A DNA stretch of 64,000 nt, from contig OY979731.1 of the NCBI GenBank assembly GCA_963855995.1, positions 1,203,001-1,267,000 on the forward strand. The letters are read 5' to 3'. This DNA comes from Muricea muricata (Eukaryota > Cnidaria > Anthozoa > Malacalcyonacea > Plexauridae). A program made the position numbers and the translations under genes. Shown piece after piece: positions 45,296-57,799 of the stretch. Each line of letters opens with the position of its first letter. Within the stretch, counting starts at the first letter, position 1. The notes under the pieces are model-generated. The model was not told the origin of the DNA. It made no database searches and worked only from the letters and a program-made list of their open reading frames with translations.

Positions 45296-47566
45296 GCACA
45301 AACATCACTTTCACTTGAGTACAAACTCGATCATAATCACGATTACACTTTTGGATGGAAATCTTATACCAACATATCTTGAAGATAATGGCTACTTCAT
45401 TAAGTCGCATTGATATGCCATATGTCAACTTAGTTAAACCATCCATCATCCAGCTAGATGTTTTGCCAGATAAGATTCACATGCAGCATTTCAATAATTT
45501 GGACTCATTTCGTTCACACACAGCATAAACCATGTATGTAAAAGACCATGTTCAGCCGACAATTTAAAAAAGTAAAGTAAAAAGCAAATTCCGAAAAAAA
45601 GACATCGTGAGAATGCAAGATGTGCTTCAAAACAAGACGCAGGTTCAAACTGTAAATTTTCGACTTTACTTCAAAGTCATCATCAGACAGAATGAAATGC
45701 AATACTTTAAGTGCTAGCGCTCCAGATTTAATCATGTTTGTGACTTTAGAACCATATTTGCATTTGTAGAGAAAATAACCCAAAAATTTTCTAAAGTAGA
45801 GTAAGCTGCGCGCATGTTGTAATATGCTTATAATAAGATGCGATGTTTCAAATCCCCGTAATTAGCTGTGAGCCATGTCGAGTGTCTAATTCCCCAAGTA
45901 TTCAAATATTGTGGTGTGTGACTTGATATACCGCGGTCATTATATTGTTTTTGCACCGTATAATATCCCACACACAGCTTTGAAATCAATCCAAGGTTTG
46001 TCATAATACATCTTATCCTGCATGAAAAGACGTAAAACATCCAACTTAGCTTTGAGTATAATCCATTGTGAGTTTTTTTTACATGTTTGTGTAGTCTTGT
46101 CCTTGACACTCTAGTGCAAGTATACCATGTAGTGACATATGGAAATACGTTTTAAAGATAAGTAACTTTGTGATGTTTGTGTCTCATCACTTAGTTACAG
46201 ATTTAGAAATACAAGCATTTTGGGAGGTCAAAAGTTCAAAATATATAAGCTAAGGGGATGGTATCTCTAGGTGTTCAATTGAGGTCTTATATAGCTATAC
46301 TGGACCTCTAGGAAAAAAGTTTAGAAGTCTTAGGGGGGGGGGGGGGTATAATGTATTTTCCGTGTCGTACATTGTCTCAGAGAGCCATCTATTTGATCAT
46401 TTTCTATGTATTGTAATTCTCAGTAGCCATCAATCATCAAATCCTCATCTATAAATGCAAGCACATGGCGAAATAGCGCTTCAATAGAGTCATTATAAAA
46501 AACATTACGTCAAATAGGGCCCTTTACTGTCTCGTTTTGTAATACAAATGCCGACAAGAATCGAGTGTAAAAAACAAATCGATTTAAATCTATATTCAAG
46601 CTGTTAATACTATACCAATATGCGATTGGTTTTAACGTACTTTTAAAGAAGCTCGGACTTACTGGGCGTTGAGACTTTTTAACTATATCTACGATAAGAA
46701 TCGCCGACGATTAATTTATAAAACGTATAATTTACAGAATAGCCATATCAATATAATAACTCATTGTGGTTGGCGTTTGAACTACCTGAAAAAAGATACC
46801 TTAGTACGGATAGAAGGTTAATAACTTCCTGACGGAAGGTCGACTTGTTTTTTAACGCCTTTGTACACAGCTTATTTTGGTAGGGCATGTATACGTAAAA
46901 ACATTATGTACAGCAAATAAACGTTCGCGAATGTTTTAATTGTGACATCTTCATATTTGCGGTATACACACTATAAATTTATAGCTATGAATTGGTAAAT
47001 AAGTACGTCAATTTGCATCCATAAATACAGCAAAGCGATTTAGACACATGCTGAGCGTTCTTTGTAGTTCGCTTGGAGTTTACAACTTTGTTTACCTGTA
47101 GAGAATGCTAAGGAAAGTGCTGGTCTGTGCCGGTTTCTTGTGTCACGGCATAATTTTGTTCGAATCAAGAATTATGTAAAAATGCTTTCTTTAGGATTCC
47201 TTTGACAACGAAAACGGAAAATGGCAAACTATGATACATGCGTTTAAAGTATTGTCTTTTAGCGTAATTATTGTTTCAAATACACACAGACTGAAGAATC
47301 ACAATAAGAATCATTTCTTGTAAAAAATGTTTAAAGTGCTCATAGAATTGGATCTTTTGAAATGAATTGATATAAATCCAGCACACATCGTCATCGTCAT
47401 TCAAAAAAAAACACCCTGATATTTCAAGAATTTAAATTGCTATTAAAAACTGTGTAAAAAACCCGGCTGCCTAAGCGTTTGCTTTGAATAAGATTGTTAT
47501 GAATTCTACATTAAAACTAGGCGGAGAACTGTATGATATAACCTAGGTAGACGTTAAATAATTTAC

Positions 47567-50500
47567 AAAGAGTTTAATAACAAAAATATGATGAAACTTT
47601 ATAAATGCGCATTCGAAGTCAGACGACAAGAAATTATCGATATTTAAGAACATATTCGTTTGTAGTTCACATAGTTGTTCCTGTGTGTAAGCAGGGGTTT
47701 TTAAGCGAAATGAATGGTAGATCCTCGTTAAATCGCTTTTAATATCGAATACAATATTCGACAAGTGCCATATTACAAAGGAAAAATCATATTGAAAGTA
47801 CAAAATCATTGATCCGAAAGAGTTGCCAAAACAACACATCATATATGGATCGACATGCGATTAAATCGCGCTTTAACGCGCAATTCATTTCAACGTATAC
47901 GATGACAATGAGTTCTAACTAAGCCTTATCGCTTAAAAGTCTGTCCGCCTATTAGCTTTAATCCTCGAGAAAATGCAAAATTGCAAATGAAAAATATTCC
48001 GTAATTAAAATAAGCTTTCAAGAATGGCTGGAAATGCTTGTGAAAGATAGATTTTAAATACAGCCTTACCACAAAACCTTCGTTCTCATGTATTTCATTC
48101 TGAAGACTGGATTATATATACATAGTATATATATGTATAAATATGTTGATATTTGCTATATATATTATATATACATTAATATGTACTTACATTGGATTGT
48201 CTGGTGTCCATTGAATCGACGGCAAAAAGTTCACCGCTTGGGAAGATATTATTAGACTCCAAATGAGACAAATATGCTTGCAGATCCTCGCCCTCATTTC
48301 CAAATGTTACAAGATTGTCAAATTGTTTCAAAGATAACTTCTTTCCAACAATGCCACACGTATATCTCGTGTTATCGCGATGCTTGGATGACCTCACTGT
48401 CTTCGACTCAAGCACTTCCTACGAAATGAATGCATTAGAAATTACAAAGAGATTTGATGGTGGATTCTTGTCAAAAACCGACAGGAAGGAGATATATTCA
48501 CGCAGTTATAAGGAACATTAATGGCAGCGCGTCGATGCCAAGTCGAATTTTAAACGTGCATACAGGTGTAGTGAGCTCTGACTCATCCAATGAGGAACAG
48601 ATGTCGCTATGACGTGTTCGAAAAGGCACTTCAACGACTTGAATATTGGCTTTTGTCAATGTTTTTGAAGCGAAGCGCTTTTACGGTATATGGTTTCTAT
48701 CTGCTGAGGATCATCTAGTGAAGTCAGGGCTTCGTATTATATGGTTAGTTTAACATGAACCCCTCAGTAAAACCGTATAATGTTTCAAAAAAAAACACGT
48801 TGTTTTGTTCTTAAGGTACTTCAGAAGAAGATAAAACACTTTTGAGAGCTTGTTACACTTGTCGATGGGAATTTTTTATCATCTCTTGTGGAGCGGATTG
48901 GTGGCAGCTTGTTGCGTGCCAATATAGGATAAGGTTCCAACAGTATTTCGCGTTTCAAGTGTCGGTATTGCAGTCAAAAACACACAAAAATATATAAGTT
49001 CTTTCACTACCTGAAAAGATACAAATGGATATTTGACATTTTGAGCGAAAGCTTTACACCAAACTTCCAACCACTATAGACCAACTTCCTGATGAAGGTC
49101 CTTCTCGTTTTAGCGTCGTGAAAGTGAAATAATAAGAAATATTTTCGTATGCTTAGGATATAACATTGTTTTATCTAATTTAAAAGTAAAACTCTGTCTT
49201 CAGGCATAACCACAGTCATATGGCAGTATAAACGTATATCTCTGTACAAATTCCACGTTTAGAAGACGACATGTCTAGTATAGTTCAATTGTGCTTGAGC
49301 CACTTAAAACCAGAAAAAAAATGCATTGTTACTCAAAATTTTAATAGTATATTGTGAAACACATAAGTTTACCAGTTGCGCTTTGTATCATAGAAACGTG
49401 ACCCCTGATAATGCTTCGATAATTTCATCGTGGTCTGTCAATCGGTCAGTTACTTGAGAAAGATTTTAAGAGAAAAGCAATCGATTCGAAAAGCATCTTT
49501 TTTAAACGGTTAATCGTACATATACATATATATCGAAATTAAAACCGGGTACGTTTGAAATTCATCAACTACAGTTCCTCTGGCAGGAATCAAACCTACG
49601 TCTAATTTGCGATGTCGGTGCAATGTTCCGACCACTGAAATATGGACGTGGCAGACAACAGCGATTTTTGTGCATTAAGGGGGTAATGTCTGCGATTATG
49701 GGATGGTAAAGCAGTTGTGATTTTGTGGAACTTTACTCGATGTTGAATAATTTCTAGTCGAAAGGGTAATATTTACTGGACTAATATTTTAAGCCCCCCC
49801 CCCCCTGTGCCCGCGAAACCGCTTGCTACGAAGTCGAAGGCTATAATTTGAGAGGAACTTAAGCAAATATCGATGCCTCGTCAAGCACTCGGACATTTTT
49901 CATCATATATTTAGCAATATGTAATATTATTTTGGCTAGTGTATTTAGATCATATCACATTCCCGCTGCGTCCCACAGCTAAACTCGAAAAAATGGATCA
50001 AACTTAATCATGTTTAAGGTTAGGCTATTATAGAAATTAAAAGTGTCCGATTCCTTGCATAAGCGGAACATATGATTACGTGCAGACAATAAATCTTTAA
50101 TTATTCACTTGGAACGGCTTTGAAAGGCTTCGAAATTTACTTTACATATATTGTATTTTCACTAACATAATATGAGGGAATTGATTTTTAACATTTTGTT
50201 AGATTTGTATTTTAGAAGAAAAAAAAAACTGGCGGGTTTTGCGTATCAACTTTTGCTTTGGTTTTGTTCAGCGCTAATGCATGTCGAAAACTCGACCCTG
50301 AATTTCAAGATTTGTAAAACATGATATAGTAACTGAATATATATAAACCAGACTGTTTTAAATCAGAAAATACTAAAAAAATAAGATGGAAGAGTCTCCC
50401 TATACACCTTCTTTGACATTGTTACTGAATGCTGCTTCATCTCTTGTATCGCATGGTAACATCAACATTTGTTCATGAAAGACTGCCAAGAGGGCAAGAG

Positions 50501-52755
50501 GCAACTTTATATCATTTGATTACCTATGAACTGTTACAGGCAATTTGCCAAGATTTTACAATTACGTATATACGTATATAGTTAGGGCGGTTTAATGGCG
50601 CTATCAATACCCTGTTATTAAACTCTTTAAGCAACATTTCAAGTTTAAGGCACTTTACACCGAATATATTTTGGACATTGAAACTGCAACAAGAAAAACT
50701 GGTGTGTGTGTGTGTGACATACAATTAACTCAGTACTGACAACTGATAAGTTGAAGACTTGACATGCTAGCTGGATACTTATTATTCTTCACTCGTGTGT
50801 GATAGTCGATTGAAGCACTTGCACGCGGTCTGTTGTTGTGGAAGCCATATATGCATGGCGAGGTCTTGAGAAGTAGAAAGCAGTTATAGTGTATGGCCAC
50901 AATTGCTGGACTAATATAATTCACAGGGGCGGTTGTACGATAGGTGGATAACCCTATCCACCGGATAGTGATTTTTTCAACTGCCGCAGAAAAGCATGTA
51001 AAAAGCAAGACACCAGGGATATTGAACTCAAAAGAGATAAAAAGCGACTTTAACTTGAAATTATTGAACTTTAATATCAGTTTCACCAGTTGCGCAGTTT
51101 TGAATAAAACATCACTATATTTGGTGGGTAGCACCATTCATTTTTGGCCCCAGAGCTTCTTCATATAAGGCTGGGGAAAAACAGGAACTTTGTTTAAGAA
51201 CGGAACAACGTTAACGAGCAAGCTCAACACTTAGTTGCCAAGTGATCATTATAAGAAGAAACAAAAAGTTGATGAATGTAACAGGATATAACACCACGTC
51301 ACTGCAGGCTCCGTTGTTTTAAAGACAAATAATGATAAAACAAATATATCAGTATTGGACCTGTATTAGTATGCATCACTATACTTGGTGACAATGTGAT
51401 TAAAACAATTTATTCTCTAGTGAAGCAATTATAATGTCTATGCATGAGTAACATTTTTTTTACTATAGCATTAATTATTGTTTGCGGGGAGGTTATGTTC
51501 CCCCCAATCCCCCCGTCCCTCATTTTGTCTCCCGCTCTGGATCTTTAGAACTATGTGTCGTGAGGATTGAGGTCGTGGGTACAAAACAATAGTTCAAACT
51601 GGAGCAAATTAGACTTGTGTTGTACCACCCATTCTGTAGTTAGGTAGTCAATGCTTGCGGGGAAATTCATGCACACATACATAAAAAGCGGACAAATTAT
51701 TTTCTGAACTGTTTTTATATCCTAACTCAGAAAGAAATAGACTATATGGACGCTCTAATTCCTAGGGTAAACACATATGTAGATTTTAAATTAGTTGTTA
51801 CAATACTGTGCAACCTTCTCCATCCTGTTGAGGTTCGCTCCTCATTTTTTTGATAGATGACACTAGAAGTCACTTTTCTATATACCGCTATCATGATAAG
51901 CATTGGCTGTCGTAGTTATTACATGCGTATGCTTCATCACAACCTTTGTCAAAACCCGATTCTTGCATACGTGTTAAATCAAGATTTATACCAGCACGTC
52001 TATAACCTTTGTGCAGTACTGCATGCATCCACCACATTTCAGACTCTGTTATCATGAAATTTGGAAAACACGCCTTATTATCACTTGCTAAAACCCATGG
52101 TACCGTTAAAAGAGTACGTATCTGCTCACAATAGGAATTCTAATGGCATGCAATAAGCGAGTACAAAGAGACAAGAGGTATAGATATACTTTAAAAAGTA
52201 CTGTGTTGTAGCACCGTTGTATGACTTGGATAAAACATAGTTTAAATAAAGGGTCTATTAACATTTGAACAATAAAATAACAAAACAGATCTAGTATAAT
52301 TTTATCTAATACAACCGACTAGTTTGATTGTGTTTAATGCTATGACTTTTAAGTTCTCTCCTCAACAAAGACCTAACAGCATGGCTTCATGTTAAAAACA
52401 CGTTCTTATAACACTTCTCCTAAAGTTACTGCGTCAAAAACCGCCCTAAAAACTAAAGCTTAAAACCCATGAACAGCTTGAAAACTTTGCGGTTAAAATA
52501 GAAGACATCTTATAACATATACACGTACCCAAACTCCTATGTACATTAATTGCTTGACTTGATTCGACAGCGCGACATTTTCGTTTAGGATTCCCCCCTT
52601 AAGGTTATTATATACGTTAACAAATTATGCTCAAATGTACCTTCGAGATGCTGATATCCGATTCAAACTTGATGTCTGATTTGAAACGTCTGGTAAAACC
52701 TTCAAAGTCAAGAAACGCTTCCTTATAACCTGTCTTATTTAACTGTGAGTTTGAG
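47567..52755 (-). CDS. Unrecognised minus-strand gene (three phase-matched exons)
   Basis: Exons in transcript order: 52755-52641, 48418-48191 and 47680-47567, each with AG acceptor and GT donor (gtacat, gtaagt, gtaaat). They join in phase 0 to a continuous frame of about 152 residues, including GYKEAFLDFEGFTRRFKSDI, TCGIVGKKLSLKQFDNLVTF, AYLSHLESNNIFPSGELFA and EQLCELQTNMFLNIDNFLSS. In each exon the other frames are closed by stops. I do not recognise the family. The last exon could also be terminal, since its frame runs on to a TAG at 47543. The first exon needs a phase-2 predecessor. Whether it is separate from the ephrin gene is unclear; the content gives no sign of an ephrin N-terminus. 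Confidence 0.45.
48105..48180. repeat. TA-rich low-complexity tract
   Basis: Mostly TATATA-type sequence (for example TATATATATGTATAAATATG) directly after the donor of exon 48418-48191 on the minus strand. No coding meaning. Confidence 0.7.
49560..49640 (-). mobile_element. Possible tRNA-like SINE fragment
   Basis: On the minus strand, TATTTCAGTGGTCGGAACAT resembles an A-box region and GACGTAGGTTTGATTCCTGC carries a B-box match. Spacing is near that of a tRNA, but I could not draw a convincing anticodon arm. Only one copy is seen. Confidence 0.35.
50408..50482 (-). CDS. Candidate 75-bp exon, phase incompatible with its neighbours
   Basis: It follows a good acceptor (ctcttggcag) and ends at a GTGTAT donor. 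Only one frame is open: FHEQMLMLPCDTRDEAAFSN then NVKE, starting and ending in phase 1. It lies between exons 52755-52641 and 48418-48191, which join in phase 0, so it cannot be a simple cassette between them. It may belong to another transcript, or further small exons may be missing. Confidence 0.35.
50930..51130. mobile_element. GGATAG-type MITE copy
   Basis: GCGGTTGTACGATAGGTGGA, TAACCCTATCCACCGGATAG and TGATTTTTTCAACTGCCGCA on the left match the 44574 and 26870 copies. The right end (CATCACTATATTTGGTGGGT) is diverged. ORFs of 74-135 codons on both strands here are by-products. Confidence 0.55.
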
Positions 52756-54150
52756 CTGAAATAAAAATGTTTATGTCTTTCCTAATGGAAAAAACAGGAG
52801 GAGTCTTCGTATCACAGCAAGCGTTGAACGACGTGGTTTCCACTCAGCTTCAAGTTAATGTTATTTATAATTCTATCCCCGTCGTGATTCAGCTATAACT
52901 GAGGTCTCTGCTGCGAGCTGTGTTCTTAAAATATGTGCTTTCTAGCAGTTTCTCGAAACCCCCATGGCAGGCGTATCTAGGGAATGTGACCATGCAACAT
53001 TGCGAAAAATCGTCATTGTTGAAAATTCATTCGATTGTAAAAACCTCTGTCCAAAATCACTTCCACTCACCACTATTATAGCCATACAAACTGCGTTGTG
53101 TCGATTTTCTCATAGCTGGTGGTACATGCAGACTAAATCCACAAGTCATGAAAATTTTATTGGGGTATATGGTTCTCAGGCAGGGAGTCTAAGTGCCAAT
53201 TCACACGGTCGATTTTTTGCGGGCGATGTTGTTTTTTTGCACTTATACCAAAATTTAAATATTCAAGTTGCCAAAATTGCTGACGTGCTTGGCTAAAAAT
53301 GTGACAATGACGCAGTATTGCATGTATAGATCATGCTATAAATTTGAAGATTTTTCAAAAACAATTGGAAATCTAGCTAACTCATCTCGCATAGTCGAGA
53401 GAGACAAATTGAAACTTTCTGGTTTCTTATAGTACTTCATAATTTACAACATATTTTTTCTGCTAGCTTCTCGAAGAAGAGCCTTCGAATTTTATGTATA
53501 TCGTTTCACGTAGTTAATGATCCGGCCATGTTTTTGTGTGCTTTTAACTGCACTACCTACACTGGCAACGTTAGGTCGAGATCTTGCTTGATTGAGATTA
53601 GTTCTAACTCATTTTCTACATGTGCAAATTAATATAGTCCTATATATATCTCTTAATTGCATATGTGCAAATTAGTTTATTGATGTAAATTAAGTATAAT
53701 ATATATTTGTATATTCTTTAGATCTATCTAGACCTATCCACATATAAACTATTCTTGAAAGTTATCACCAAATACGAACTTGTGCCTCTAAATGGAGTAC
53801 TTCTTTATGCAATAAAGTGTCATGTATGAGAAAGCTTAAGAGACAATGTTTACATTAAAAATAATGAAAGAGTATAATGTAATATGGGCGGAGTCCTATA
53901 AAAGAGGTTCAGATTGAACTTCCTCTTCCACTACCGCGACCTTTCCCAGTTTTTAAACAATTCAATTTGACTCGTAATTCGGGTAGGTCCGACCCATCTG
54001 ATTGGCTGGAAGATAAATTAAGGTATAGCGGTAGAGGTATTGGTAGCTAAATCTGAGTCTCTCTAATCACTTTTGCATGCTAGCACAATATACCAACTCA
54101 ATGCAGATATCTTTATTATACAAAGTTCACTAGCCCAGTATAAATGCTTT
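52756..54150. other. Non-coding stretch
   Basis: Upstream side of the unrecognised minus-strand gene. A 110-codon plus-strand ORF (52964-53296) has no splice context or recognisable motif and I do not call it. At about 53530-53580 there is a single copy of the TAACTGCACTACCTACACTG unit that is tandemly repeated at 56390. Nothing else is seen. Confidence 0.4.
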
Positions 54151-54164
54151 ATATAAAGTTTATT

Positions 54165-54320
54165 TTTCAGAGCCATCCTCAGAGGTATGAAAAACTAGAT
54201 TCATATTAATCTGGCACTGCAGAGAACAACGAAAATATCATTGTCTCGATCGGAGTTTGAACTCGCATCTTCGCGGGTTTCTAGAGCGCCGCTCTACCAA
54301 TTGAGTCATGCCTTGTCATG
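54165..54320 (-). mobile_element. tRNA-like SINE (family 3), copy 1
   Basis: On the minus strand: GGCATGACTCAATTGGTAGA, GCGGCGCTCTAGAAACCCGC and GATGCGAGTTCAAACTCCGA. The A-box-like and B-box-like parts are at tRNA spacing. The tail TTCGTTGTTCTCTGCAGTGC-like continues to CAGATTAATATGAATCTAG and CTCTGAGGATGGCTCTG. A diverged copy on the opposite strand follows at 54360. Confidence 0.55.
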
Positions 54321-54359
54321 CCTGTATTATACAAAGTAGTCGTACACTTAAATTGGATA

Positions 54360-54490
54360 AAACTCGCAACCAACCCCAGTTCAATTTGGGGAGCGGACTA
54401 GAAACTCGAAGATCCGAAGATCAAAATCTCGGTTGAAACAACGAATTTTTCGTTGTTCTCTGCAGTGTCAGCTTAATATGAAACTATAGT
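54360..54490 (+). mobile_element. tRNA-like SINE (family 3), copy 2 (inverted)
   Basis: GGAGCGGACTAGAAACTCGA, AGATCAAAATCTCGGTTGAA, TCGTTGTTCTCTGCAGTGTC and AGCTTAATATGAAACTA are the degenerate plus-strand equivalent of 54165-54320. The two copies are head to head, about 40 bp apart. Confidence 0.5.
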
Positions 54491-54739
54491 TATCTTATAG
54501 AACATCCCAATGCTCAATACAAGTGTACACCTCTGTAAACCATCTAATTTTTTCTGTAGTTTAGGCACAACATTCATATACTGGAAAATTTCAGGCTACG
54601 AGCAGGCTGTTCGTGTATACAATTAGCATAGACATAGTATATTCAAAGTTGCCAGCTAGCTTATCATGCCCACAACGCGATAACGCGAAACTTAACACTA
54701 TCAACACAACGTCGTGCGGCCTTAAACAATAAATACGCT

Positions 54740-56385
54740 CACCTCTTTCTTCCGTTCTACTTGAAGAAAAGAAGTTTTTTTGGCAAGTTTCTTATGGAAG
54801 CTACTTTGTCTCTTTTAACAACAATTTAACCCGAATAGTTCACAAATTACATCATACCAGACATAGCTGGAAAGCTTCACCAAATATCACTATGTAATTA
54901 TAATTCTTTCCAGTACTTTCGAAATCTTAGAAAGTTTATCAGACTAAAATTGATTCATATATAAACTTACGTATAATGTATATTAAGATTAAAAACAAAT
55001 GTTTTCAATCAAACTTGCTTACTGACTATAAAGATACGTATATATGACTGCATGTTTTGCGCTTTCCTTAACATGTAGAACAACTGACCAATACAAAGGT
55101 TTTATATAGGAACGATTTTAAAAATTTTAAGTCTAGTCTTTATGTATTGGCTTGATATCTGACACTGTATACTATAGCTGCAGTGTAATTGAGAAATCTT
55201 ACAATAACAATAGTACTAATAATGAACTCTTCATTAAATAAGGGCAAAGCACAGAAAATGTCGGCGAACTCTTGAACTAGTGGCCCTCTACGAGTAGATT
55301 GCAATGACTAGTAATTTGGTTGAAAACATTTGATAGAACGTAAATGCATTATTTTCTATAGCCATTGACTGATTCTCAGATTCGAGCTATTTAAAACTAT
55401 GTCCTTATGAGAAAACCCCGTGTGGGGAAAATCAACAACATTCCTGAAGGAGAGAGGCAAAATTCAAAAGCATTCTTCGATCACAACTGATCAGACTCGT
55501 ATCGCAACTGAGGCGAATAATTAAGAGCCACGGTACGCCGTTGATGCACAATGACCCACTGGGACGCCCTGTGGCCTGAGTGACCGCAATACACACACTG
55601 TCAGCTTCCCAGACAATACACTATGTCATGTTAATGTTTATATATTTCCCTGCGGTGATTTTTGTCCTGTTTTCGATGTCTTTAACTTGTGCTCCATCAC
55701 TGTCAAATGACGTTAGCTGGAGACCGCGTGCATGGTATGGGAACATGGGGGTAGCTTACATGGTTTGAGTTTCAATCCCGAATGACTCTTGAAATTGAAT
55801 CCATGTAGGCGAGAGACTGAGTTGAAGATTGAGACATTGTGGCAAGTTAAAACCTCATTTCTGCATGATTGGAACTCGTTTCAGATTCATATACCGAGGA
55901 TTTTTCTACCATTTTTAGTACTTATGCATTGAGGTACGTGAACCAAACTCCCCATTTCGCAAACAGTCCTAATTTAGCGCACGATAAACGCCACTTTCAT
56001 TCCGAGTCCTATTCCTGTTTGACATCTGGATCCACGTTTACACGATTCTGGGACGACATTTCACTTCAGATCGAGTGTTCAATCCACAATGAGAAATGGA
56101 ATGAACTCTATCTGAAATGAGTTGTAACTAAATCCAGATAGATTCATGTAAGCAAAAATTATTCAATCCCTTATAGTTGAATAAAAACGGAATGAGTTTT
56201 GTCCAGATTAAAACTCGTTTTAGATTCATGTAACCCCCCCCCCCCATTAGAACGATGCATGCAGTTCAGCATAGATGCATATGAACCCAACACGAAACAT
56301 TTAATATATGAAACAATAACTACTAAAGCTCCCTACCAGCTTTTCGATGAAGGGCTCAAACGTCGATTTTCGCTTTATTGTTTCA
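54740..56385. other. Non-coding stretch with decayed repeats
   Basis: No supported gene. Between about 55740 and 56235 several related words recur (AACTCGTTTCAGATTCATAT, ACTCGTTTTAGATTCATGTA, GGTAGCTTACATGGTTTGAG), which suggests a decayed or nested short element ending at a C run (56226). A splice-like micro-segment near 54740 was noted but not supported. Confidence 0.35.
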
Positions 56386-56389
56386 GATA

Positions 56390-56695
56390 GTACAAGAACC
56401 TATACCTTTCGTGTACTATTAACTGCACTACCTACACTGGCAACGTTAGTGAAGTTAGTATTCAGGTAGTGAAAGAACCTATACCTTTCGTGTACTATTA
56501 ACTGCACTACCTTCACTGACAACGTTAGTGAAGTTAGTATTCAGGTAGTGAAAGAACCTATACCTTTCGTGTACTATTAACTGCACTACCTACACTGGCA
56601 ACGTTAGTGAAGTTAGTATTCAGGTAGTGAAAGAACCTATATCTTTCGTGTACTATTAACTGCACTACCTTCACTGACAACGTTAGTTCAAGATT
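56390..56695 (+). repeat. 79-bp tandem repeat (four copies)
   Basis: Units of about 79 bp: GTGAAAGAACCTATACCTTT, CGTGTACTATTAACTGCACT, ACCTACACTGGCAACGTTAG and TGAAGTTAGTATTCAGGTA. Copies alternate between ACCTACACTGGC and ACCTTCACTGAC, so the array probably grew by doubling a two-unit block. Single diverged relatives occur at about 48950-49015, 53530-53580 and 62345-62500. Confidence 0.88.
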
Positions 56696-57184
56696 GTACC
56701 TGAAGTAGTACTCTTGTAAGTTAAAAATTTCTTCAAATTAACGTTCCCTGTCTTTCAAAGGCCACAGAATGAGGACAAACGGAATAACTCTTTAACGACC
56801 ACAACAAAATACTTATCTATAACCACAAAATCGTGTGATATTTTAACCGCAGTCCACTACTAAAGACTTCGTCCGGATCTTGTTGACTTTAGACGCGCTT
56901 CGGCTTTATAAGATTCTACCAAACGTTGTTTTATTTGCACAAGAGTGAATGCACACTCCTTATGGCATTAAGTTGTATTGTGTTAGTTCCTGGCTAGTTT
57001 TGGTCACAATAGACTTCACAAAGTATATAATCCAGTCGCTTGAGAGAATTTACAGAAGATGGACGGAAATCTGAGTCATTTTCTGAATTTCCGTTGGGCT
57101 TTTATGATGTCTGAGTTGGTTTAATTAGGGCTTGGTTTGGGGTCGATTAGTGCATAAAACTCCATATTCAGAGCATTTTATTCT

Positions 57185-57430
57185 GTTGATCCAGTGTTAC
57201 TACACGAGGAAACCTAAACTAAACAAGCTTGATTTATACTCGATAGCTTTATCAGTTCTAACTCCAGTAAGGATCATCTCTTATTGATCTCGTGTTACTA
57301 CAGGACGAAACCTAAACTAATCTTTATTCACACTGGATAGTTCTATCAGTTCTATAGAGAAGGAAACCTAAACTAAACAGACTTTATTTATACTGAAAAG
57401 CTCTATTAGGTTTAAACTTCTCCTCCTAGA
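57185..57430 (+). repeat. 114-bp tandem repeat family, array 6
   Basis: About two decayed units (GATCCAGTGTTACTACACGA, GGAAACCTAAACTAAACA, CTCTATTAGGTTTAAACTTC). A short reverse-oriented fragment lies at 57712-57800 (ATCAATAAGAGATGATCCTC, GGACCTCTGGGAAGAACAG). Confidence 0.75.
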
Positions 57431-57799
57431 TGTCCATCGCCCATCGGGAATCATGCCCGAAGCCATAGCGAAGGTGTTTGACAAATCTTTTGTTTTGGTT
57501 TCGATTCTATGTTAAACGAGAAGGAAAAGAGATGTAGGCTGATTATCAATATTCATTATCACATTGTGTACAAATTTTATTACTTGTTGTTGTGATAGCG
57601 GTAGGAAATAGGTCAAAGCCTTTGAGGTGGCACCTTAATTATGACTACTGGCAATGACTCAATCTTTTGTATCCGTTTTTGTAGTTTCGCCCAAATCTAT
57701 GAACCAAACGCCGTAACACTGCATCAATAAGAGATGATCCTCACTGGACCTCTGGGAAGAACAGTTAGGAACTGTAGAGCCATCCAGTACAAATAAGGT

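Larger units (their letters stand above)
41625..47566. other. Region upstream of the ephrin exons; no supported coding exon
   Basis: It should hold part of the 5' side of the ephrin gene or an intergenic gap. Recognised content: a 114-bp repeat array (44095-44545), a complete GGATAG-type MITE (44574-44795), a tRNA-Ala-like SINE (45165-45295), and a G run (46326). I looked for an ephrin first exon (signal peptide followed by a VYW-like strand and a phase-2 donor) and found none. Confidence 0.5.

Noticed and set aside
45514-45783. 89-codon minus-strand ORF with a SDDDFEVKSK-like motif
   Set aside because: Resembles translated tail sequence of an old retroelement; no reverse transcriptase or other domain nearby.
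48879-49079. Apparent exon ending in CAG before a GTAGTG donor
   Set aside because: The same end occurs at about 46793 and 62390 in related repeat copies, so the frame is part of an interspersed element rather than a unique exon.
50730-51137. 135-codon ORF on the minus strand
   Set aside because: It overlaps the GGATAG-type MITE at 50930-51130, and similar frames occur in other copies of that element (for example 26593-26964).
52964-53296. 110-codon ORF on the plus strand
   Set aside because: No recognisable domain, no splice logic, unremarkable start context; chance ORF in AT-rich repeat-bearing DNA is simpler.
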